From assembly GCA_011033025.1 (NCBI GenBank), contig WFMF01000374.1, positions 112,023 through 176,022 on the forward strand: DNA of 64,000 nt, read 5' to 3'. Numbering within the stretch: the first letter of the stretch is position 1; every line of letters begins with the position of its first letter. This document shows positions 55,991 through 64,000 of this stretch, piece after piece. Source of the stretch: Beroe forskalii. Its lineage: Eukaryota; Ctenophora; Nuda; Beroida; Beroidae. The position numbers were made by a program, and so were the translations under genes. The notes beneath the pieces are model-generated. The model was not told the origin of the DNA, ran no database searches, and saw only the letters and a program-made list of their open reading frames with translations.

Positions 55991-58876
55991 TACATGATAT
56001 GATAATAGCCATGGTAGTTGCTCTGCAGTAGTTATTTCTAGCTGTTATTATAAAATTACAAACTCCCGATGATTCTATCTGCATGGTTACTCAGTATTGG
56101 TATATATCTACATGCAAAATGGCTCTAAAAACTGTGTAATTTAGTTCCGTAGATTGGTCATTGGATGAAAAAGATTCTCTGGCGTGTTCACTTAAGCAAG
56201 CGGTTGTAGTCATTCACAAATCAAAATCTCAACAGAAGAACGAGCATGCTAATTTCCTAACGGGATATATATAAAGGAAACGGTAGCTCGTAGGATAAAT
56301 ACACACTTTCCGGCCATTTCATTTAATACTCATTTAGCATCGACTACATAACACTATGTGTAATTATTCCTACCAAATAGATATGCCTCGTAATTACATA
56401 TAATATATATCTCCACAAGGTGGTCAGTCATGATTGTCAAGTTAGATCCTCGTTACTTCAGTACTTCGGTACTTAAATCATGCAACCATTCAAATTACAT
56501 CCATGCTATTGGTTTGCATACCCTCCCCACCTCTCCCTACTGATCCATGCCATAATGCGGATCAATTATCTAATCACGCTATTATGACCAAATCAGTCCT
56601 CACCATTCACATTGGTTAATTGTCTATTCTGATGGATAATTTTAAAGTTAAGTTATTCATGGATATTGAATAATGCATACCTACGGGGCCAAACCTACCC
56701 AGTAACCGTGAATTGTCCCATTTTCTTGCTGATCCCACTTTTTAAAATGCTGAAATAGAAATCCAGAAGCCAGAAACCCTGATCCATAAATAATTCATCA
56801 ATTATAGTACAAGAGAGTCTGAGTAAAACAACGAATTATGTCTGAAATAACAAGTTGAATTTTGATTCTAACAAACAAAGCGTTATTAAAACAACTGCTA
56901 TGTAAAACGAATATTTGCAGTAGGTACAGGTTCAACTATTGCCAGCTAATAGAACAACATATATATTTAATCAATAGATTTGATAACAGCCATCAGCCGA
57001 CTTATGATACTCAGTTCAATAGATAAAAATGTCCAACAGGGTCTTGATAAATTGAAGACTAACATTGAAATGATTTAGTTTTAACCCGACAACTGATTTA
57101 ATGGTATCATCTGTCGTCATTGGTTTTAGCCTAATGCTTTTCAAAGTTTTAAAGATCAACCTGGTGAATTAAATAATGGCTGCCAACCAAATTATGTTAT
57201 CGTCAGGTAGTCATTTGGTAGTCTAACTCAAGACCCTGTGAAATATTAATAGCTATAGTTTTTAAGTACATTGAAATGGATAAGGAACAACCAATTGGTT
57301 AATGGATGAATGTGTAAATGATAAACATAGCATTTTCACCCAATGGGCCATTGACCATATTATGCTCTGGCACCGGCAAATATCAAGTCAGCAAATAAAC
57401 AAAATATAGAATCATGTCCGATAAAGGTACCTTACAGGAAATTATTAAGTACATAAGCAGAAAAAAGCACTGCAAAAATTCTTAATTTGCTGAACCTAAT
57501 GTAAGAATGATTTGGCATTAGATTAAGTGCTAGGGCTATGAAAAATTCATATTTTTCTGTTACAGTTTATTACCTATTTTGCCTGATTAATTTCCTGTAG
57601 AAAGGTACCTATACATGTCTATATTACAGGTGTTCATAATGGAATATATTATACATTGCTCACTAATTTCATCAATCGCTGAACAATAATTATGCAAATT
57701 TTGTTTCATTTGAACCTCATAAGAATAACAAGCTGGCCCATACAATTGACTTAAAAAAATCATCGGTCTCATCTTATGATAAGCTAATTTGGTGAAGACT
57801 TTTTATCAATGATATAGAACTGAATCTTGTTTATTGTTTGCTGTCTCATTAATTACTATCATGCATGTTGTCTCATAAAAGCATTAAGTCGCATGACGAG
57901 GATATATTTTCAACTCAGCACTTAATGCTACACTAATATTGACAGCATGTTTCACGTAATAAATACTTAAATAGACAAGACCTCATTATCGAAAAGGCCA
58001 TAAAATAAAGCTAAATATCATAATTTAAAACTTCTTTCTACATTGAGCATTTATATCTGACAGTCCCAATCAAAATGTTATGACAAAATGTCATTGAAAA
58101 GCACCGAATTTTAAATTCAAGATACCTAAATAATAAAAATTAAAAACCTAAGCTGATTTAAAAATTTTCTTTGAGTCTTGCATTGAAATTTCTTGAAAAT
58201 TTGACAGAACTGCAATCAGTGCATAATATGAGCTTGCCACACAAAAGATGTGGAAAGTAATTACGATATCAAAAGTAACAAAGTTTTAGGAGTTGGTATG
58301 AGGGATCTATGCTGTTCCATCAATTAACTTCTTTATAAAGTGATGCTATCATATATACACATTACACAGCATATAAATCAGATTATAATATTGCAAGACC
58401 CTAACCCAAGGTATTAACAAATATAACAAGTATAAAAATTTGAATCATCATATTTTAAACCTACCTTGAAAACCGGCTTTCCATTAAATAGAATGATCAT
58501 CAAATGATAATCTGTCAAGATTTTTGATTCTATAAATTAGAATTATCTTTATAATTTAGGTGTAAGCTTTTTTTTCCAAATTTGAAGAATAAAAATGTGT
58601 TAATAACAATTTTGTGCTGATGTTTTTGTATAGCCAATGAACTCAATGTTTACCAGAAAATTCCAACAATAAAATACAACTCGTCTGTAAATTACAAGGA
58701 TTAATATATTCTGTACAACAGTTTTCAATTCTACAGTTCATCTAACAAAAGGTTTTTAATATTTTACCAAACTATTAAATTAAACAATATCATTATCAAT
58801 GTGTATAACTCTATATTGTTATGCCATCTGTACATTATTTATATATCTTATAAATAACCAAAATGTTTTCCTGACT
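55991..58876. other. Long AT-rich region without a recognised gene
   Basis: Unique, AT-rich sequence. I see no repeat array and no ORF with support. It may contain 5' exons of the gene at 47.7-50.4 kb, which is transcribed leftward and lacks a start, but I could not identify them. Confidence 0.4.
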
Positions 58877-61800
58877 TTACAAAACTCGTAGGTTTTGTTC
58901 TGACTCTGTTGATTCGATTGAACCTTCAGATTGACGACGTCCTTCCCGCGAGGAAGAGGTATTTGACCGAGGTTGGCATGAAGAACTGCTTTCATAGCTT
59001 TCAGAATCAAACTTCCTGATTTTGCGATCATCTCCTGATAGAACGATTAAATATAAAGGAAAAGAATGGTTTGATATCAAATGACCTATTACTTAATCAA
59101 GCTATACATGACATCATTTATAATAGCCAACATGTCTTATTTATATGAGATAGGGGAAGAAGGTGTAATGCATCTGAGATAATTTCTTTTCTAGTTATCT
59201 AAAAATATCTTACCAGATTGAATTGAGCGCCCTTGATGTTCCTCTAAGAAGTCTGCAAGCCTCTTGTTGTCATTGGATTCCATGATGTCTGCAGTTGCAC
59301 TCTTATGTTGATCATCTGTACCATTCTGAGAGTTAAGAATTATGAAAATTATGAAAAAATACATACCAATGTCGAAAATTGATTAATTATAAAATTTTGG
59401 CCAAAAGAGTAGACTAGGTACCATAAGCTCATATGAAAACGTACCAGCTTAACTTCAGATGTTCCATAGCCAGAGTCATCTGCACCAGAATCACCACTGT
59501 GGTTGTTGTTAGGAGACACTGAAAAGTATTAGTTGCCATAATTATAATGACTAATCTAAGAGCAACAGTGATTGTGTGTCAATCTGAAGTCATGCAGCAG
59601 GCGTCAATAACAATTTTCATGAGTCAACGTGAATAAAATATTATACAATGATAACACCGACACTTTGCACTCACTAATCACGTCAATTTTATGTTTTCAA
59701 AGTCTGAAATTAGAAAATAACTGACCTCTTTTGGAAGTGTTCCCATTATTGGGAGTTGCCATGGTTGTTGCTGTTGAAACAGAAGTGAGGGCAACTGATT
59801 TGACTGTGAGTGGTTGTGAGTTCTCATCTGTTGTTTCCTCATTAACATCAGTACGAAACCATGCTTGCTGCGGATTCTTTGTGGTCCTGGCCTTCTTTTC
59901 TTCGCTGTGATCTGTTTAGAAATTATGTTGATTTAACGTGCTAAGTACCTATTTTGAAAAAACGGGAGGATGGGACCTCAGGCTTTTGCAATATGGATCT
60001 CAAAGGCAGTAAAGCAAAATAGATAAGTAATAAAAATCATCCGAATGTGATTGCTAATACACACCGAAATTATTTGATTATAATATTAACCTGATTTCCA
60101 AGGTGGCGCTTTCTGGTGTGTTCTCTGGGTCTCTGGAGACGAATTTGTTGTCTCTTCTTGATGAACAGTGTCCTTCACAGTTTCAGTAAAGTGGAGGAAG
60201 TCCTGATGATGAAGCCATTAGAATTTGATAGATAATACTCTTGATAGTCATTCCAGTGAAAGAAGGAAAGAGCAATTAAAAGAGTTATTGATAGATATTT
60301 TAATTTATCTTACCTCCACAGATCCTCGGTTGTTTTCTTCATCAACACATCTTCTAGGAACTCCTTGTGGAACGGTGTATGCTTCACAATCATCATCCTC
60401 TGCGTTTTCTGTCAGATTCTCGATGCGCTGAAAAATATTTTTTGAAAATATTTGCTTACAGTTTTGTAATTTATTTTCAGAATTTATAATGCAAATTTAA
60501 TATTAGTTGCTTTGAATGGACATGTTTTACAGTTGATATGACTATACAAAACATTTTTCTGTTACCACCACATTTATGACCCTGTGGCTTGCTGTTTATC
60601 ATCAAAAATAATCAGAATTTTCATGATTTTAGCACAGCATGTACGGAGATGTAATTGTGGGATCCTCTCAGAATTATTCATGCAAGCGCTAAGTCAAGAT
60701 ACCACCTGTACGTTGCACTTCTGGCACAAAGTCCTTGCTTCATTCAAAAACCTGAATGGATGGGCATGTTTGTTGATGTTTGTTGATGAGAAGCCAGATA
60801 TAGGATTCGTTCCATAATATCACAGATAAAACAAGAATTATAAAGTTCAACAACCATAATATTCACAAATATTCTGATCAAAGTTCATTATAATGTAACT
60901 ATGTAAGTATTAATCAACTGATTAGAACTTTAAGTGATTAGAACGTTTATGCTTTCTTATATTATTCAAACTCGACTATTTGAGATTGGTATTCCATTAT
61001 ATACAGTCATTATTATCAGAAGCATTCAAATTGCCATCTCGCTATTCTAATTCTAGGCAACTCCTTTAATTATGGATACATGTCACATGAACAAATTAAA
61101 GTTGATAAAGAAATAATTAAATGCCCTTGCTATGCAATCATATTTGTGCAGTCTTAACAATTATTTTACAGTCACAGTTTTATAATTTCTTATCAAGATT
61201 TAAAACTTAAATAAGGCATCGACTCTTGATAAGATAAAAACATTACCAAAAGATAAACTCAAAATACTATACTGTTAATTCTGCGGAATTCACAATTAAT
61301 AAAGTAATCAGAACCTGGTTATCATTTTGAAATGATAATAAGATTTATACTGTAAATATTATCAGCTATTACTTTCTAAGTTGTTAATCCATCATTATGT
61401 AGGTTTAGATTGGTCAGTCATTTTGCCGACAAAGGCACTTCTGACCGATTCGATTACATGAGTCTGAAATAGTAAGTTACATCACTTTCGTAGTTGGTAC
61501 CTAGATTATTTTGCTACTCTATTAAAACTTGAAATAGGGTTTACTTTGTTAACTAGCTAATAAGCACCATGAAATCAAAGATTTTGATACCCGTAAAGCT
61601 TTGTGGATCTCAGTTGAACACTCTCTGTCCAGCATTAAAGAAACATCCTCCATTCTTTGATAAATTCTACTGATAGCTGGGAGTAGAATGCACTGCACTG
61701 ATTGACAATCACAGTTAGCAAATGAACTTCATAAATCTGTGGTGTAAAGAAACTGTGATAGCTTGATGCAGCAGATTTTTCTTATAACTTTATAAGAACA

Positions 61801-62626
61801 GACAAGATTCACCTCAATTCTTGATAGTCCGAACATCTGATCCGTTTAGTCATATGACAGAAACATACACATAAACCATGGTTTATCCACGGAGCAAGAC
61901 ATCAAACACTTTCCATGCTATTTCACATTGAAATATTTAATATGAAGAACTAATTGAAAGGGAGCTATTTATTTGGATTGGAAGAGCACTGTGTAAATTT
62001 ATCTTATGGCAGGTAAGTTATTCCTGCTATGTAAGTTTATATCTAAGTATCTAATATTTCCTCTTATTCGTGAAAATTTGAACCAAGCCTCAATAGTGAG
62101 ATAGTACAAGAAATAAGCAGTTTCTTATTCTTAATAAAGGAAATGTCAAATAGCATTATCTAACATTTGTTGGTCATCAATTTGATAAGTTCGTGCCTAT
62201 ATCATCCACCAATAAATTTTCAGCATATGTCTTATAATTTTTTGTTTAAAAAATCCAGTAACACTGGCCATTTTTAATTTTGATTTTTTATACAGGCAAT
62301 AGTAACGAAATTTCACAAATTGCTTTATTTAAACACACATTATTCGTCAGAATCCACACATTACAAAACACAGAGATCAGCTTACCGTATGAAAGACAAA
62401 CATTTTGCGGCTGCCACACAACTACACAATGAGGTGCGGGGTTGATTGCATCTCTTATACTTACTGCATCATGATTTTCATCACCGTTATCATACGATTT
62501 ATTCCTGTCAGCTATATCATTTGCTTGATCTGAGCTTTCCGGCTGGGATGGACCATTAGTAAAATGCTTAAATTCTTTGTCATGGGTACGAGTATGAAGC
62601 ATATTATAATGTTCATACTTTCTCAT
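58877..62626 (-). CDS. Seven-exon gene for a polar, Ser/Glu-rich protein
   Basis: Exons in transcript order: 62465-62626, 60314-60427, 60091-60202, 59726-59911, 59445-59518, 59214-59325, 58877-59034. All junctions are GT/AG and the phases agree (0, 0, 1, 1, 0, 1), giving 305 residues from an ATG preceded by an in-frame stop to TAA. Sequence marks are acidic stretches (NAEDDDCEAY, NEETTDEN), a Thr/Ser-rich middle (VALTSVSTATTMATPNNG), GDSGADDSGYGTSEV, the helix-like KRLADFLEEHQGRSIQ, and a Ser-rich end (SYESSSSC, SNTSSSREGRRQSEGSIEST). DSGYGTS resembles the DSGxxS phosphodegron read by beta-TrCP. It is probably an intrinsically disordered regulatory protein. No domain was recognised, so no function is claimed. 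The first intron is about 2 kb; the others are 100-210 bp. Confidence 0.78.
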
Positions 62627-62853
62627 GAAATTTCAAGGACTGCAAAATCACCTGTTACATAAATCCTTTTTATTGTAGAATCGACAAGAACCACAATTCC
62701 GTACAAAATTCTCAGCAGATGACCCACAAGCGTTTAACTTGCCAATAGTCTGAACAGATGGAAGTGAAATATTCAATCCATTCCGATTATTATTAACGAG
62801 GAGTAATGGATGTCTGCTTGGCAGCAAGGGGCGCGTAGAACAATTAGACTTAC

Positions 62854-62970
62854 ATTTCTATCTCTCATCCTCTTTCTGAAGGGAGCAGTTACAAGGATGG
62901 AGGTATAGGGGTTCTTCGTCAGGATCAGTGCAGTTTGTATGCAAAGAACTCTTTCGTGGTTCTTCATGCC
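62854..62970 (-). other. Possible upstream exon of the seven-exon gene
   Basis: Bounded by the acceptor TTTTATTTCAG (minus strand) and the strong donor AAT|GTAAGTC. Its frame is open for 39 codons. Because any splice from here reaches a stop before the ATG at 62626, it would be a 5' UTR exon with a short upstream reading frame, or part of another transcript form. Confidence 0.35.
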
Positions 62971-63479
62971 CTGAAATAAAAAAAAGTTAAATCACTATCA
63001 CCAAAAATGGGATTACGTTCTTTAGAGGGAATTGCTTGTTTGATTTGATAAATTATTTTTATGTAACTGTATTAATTAGAGCTTTTACATGCTACACAGT
63101 AATATATTCATTGGAAAGAGTTGAAACTCAGCCTTAAAACTTAATCTAGTGCTACTTAAATCTATTGATAGACTATAAAACCAGCTCCTGTAAAAGATCA
63201 GCTACCTACATAACTAGCACATTAGTATATTAAGGTTTAGAGGAGAAGGCAAGTGTAGGAAGTCAGTTAACTGTTAAGAGCTGACGTCAAGAGCTGAGAC
63301 AAATGGACTGGATTGAGTTGGTATTTGAGGTTTTTCACTCAGACATGATTATCACGATATGCTTTTAGATTATAATTTCCATAAACCGATACCTTAAAGG
63401 GGTTGGCAACTATAGAATTGACTAGCAGGAACGTGAAAATAATTATGTTTTTATCAATTCTCACCTAGCATGTTACACA

Positions 63480-63560
63480 ATAGAGAAAATCTCACCTCTC
63501 TATCTTAATTATTTCGCGAGTTATTGCGGTTTAAAGATTTTAGCGCGATGACGTCACTGT
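63480..63560 (-). promoter_or_regulatory. Possible promoter / first exon of the seven-exon gene
   Basis: A TGACGTCA (CRE-type) palindrome at 63549-63556 lies in a short C/G-richer patch (GCGATGACGTCACTGTGG). Just downstream on the minus strand, AGAG|GTGAGATT (about 63496) could be the donor of a non-coding first exon. This is suggestive only. Confidence 0.25.
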
Positions 63561-64000
63561 GGCAGTAACATGTTATTGCACTGCGTTACATTACTGGTAA
63601 AACGGCTGTATCGTGTTTTAGGTGCTAATTCCTGTACGATTTAACCAGATTTTTTATTTATTTATTTGATTCCTTGAAGTTCGGATCATCTCCGTTTGTC
63701 GTAGTTTTCTCAGTCTTCAGTCATAACATACGTTATCTATATTATTCATAACTGGTGGTCAGGGGGATCTGAGTAGACATATTACATTTACTTACTGTGC
63801 GTGAAACCCCTTTTTATATTTGCTCATCACTTAGCCATGAAAAATACGCTAATCAAGATGAATAGGTTTTTTGAAGTTTTAAATTTAAGACGCCAAGGCC
63901 TGCTTTAACAAATTGACATTTATGATGGGTCAAAAATGCATGTGCGATATAACTTAGATCCATGTCCAGCTTTAAAGACAGTGTACTCGTCAGAAAATTA
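63561..64000. other. Right edge of the window
   Basis: Nothing recognised beyond AT-rich sequence. Confidence 0.4.

Noticed and set aside
60584..60817. Plus-strand 77-codon frame in intron 1 of the 58.9-kb gene
   Set aside because: No splice sites or family support, and it lies in an intron of a better-supported opposite-strand gene.
1..64000. tRNA and rRNA genes
   Set aside because: I looked for A/B-box-like words and cloverleaf arms on both strands and saw none that fold convincingly. A tRNAscan-SE run would be decisive.

Overview
ORGANISM. The window is eukaryotic and metazoan. It is AT-rich, with spliced genes (one intron is only 46 bp), single-exon genes for QTRT2 and DNase II, long intergenic stretches, and many transposons and minisatellites. 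A sponge or another early-branching invertebrate fits best, but this is inference: no rRNA, mitochondrial or clade-specific marker is present.

LAYOUT. 0-4.2 kb is a compact plus-strand gene cluster: QTRT2 (tRNA queuosine synthesis), a two-exon small membrane protein, and the first two exons of a STIMATE/TMEM110-like ER membrane protein. 4.27-8.36 kb holds two oppositely oriented arrays of one 16-bp minisatellite, with two candidate exons between them. 8.7-8.9 kb has a regularly spaced cluster of CCAAT and CACGTG boxes. 9-16.3 kb holds an approximately 1.9-kb hairpin transposon, a two-TM ORF (minus strand), a second inverted-repeat element, a set of 24-bp palindromes and a LINE 3' end. 17-21.2 kb is tandem-repeat DNA, including a 2.5-kb array bounded by inverted repeats and split by a hAT-like MITE with a clean 8-bp target duplication. 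24.7-28.5 kb holds a hairpin MITE and an element bounded by TTAA inverted repeats that carries palindromic boxes and an 11-bp minisatellite. 28.5-32.8 kb has no recognised gene.

32.8-46.9 kb is a tandem duplication of a DNase II gene with its flanks. Unit 2 (44.56-46.92 kb) is compact. Unit 1 has been inflated by insertions, so unit 2 serves as a natural empty site. One insertion, a shortened LINE with a 14-15-bp target duplication, removed the stop codon of DNase II copy 1 and gave it a new 33-residue tail. Another is an element with a LINE-type ORF1 and a poly-A end but no ORF2. A third is about 5.5 kb long and contains a 1.6-kb unit repeated twice.

47.7-50.4 kb and 58.9-62.6 kb each carry a multi-exon minus-strand gene that I assembled by splice phase. 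Both encode acidic, Ser-rich, probably disordered proteins of about 305 residues with no recognised domain. Between them lie a repeat patch that looks badly base-called, a decayed retroelement ORF1 with CCCH-type fingers, and a 400-bp duplicated segment.

HOW IT FITS TOGETHER. The recognisable host functions are a tRNA-modification subunit, a regulator of ER calcium entry and acid DNases. They do not form a pathway. The main story of the window is repeat biology: several unrelated-looking elements share one architecture, namely inverted ends plus internal tandem arrays or palindromic boxes.
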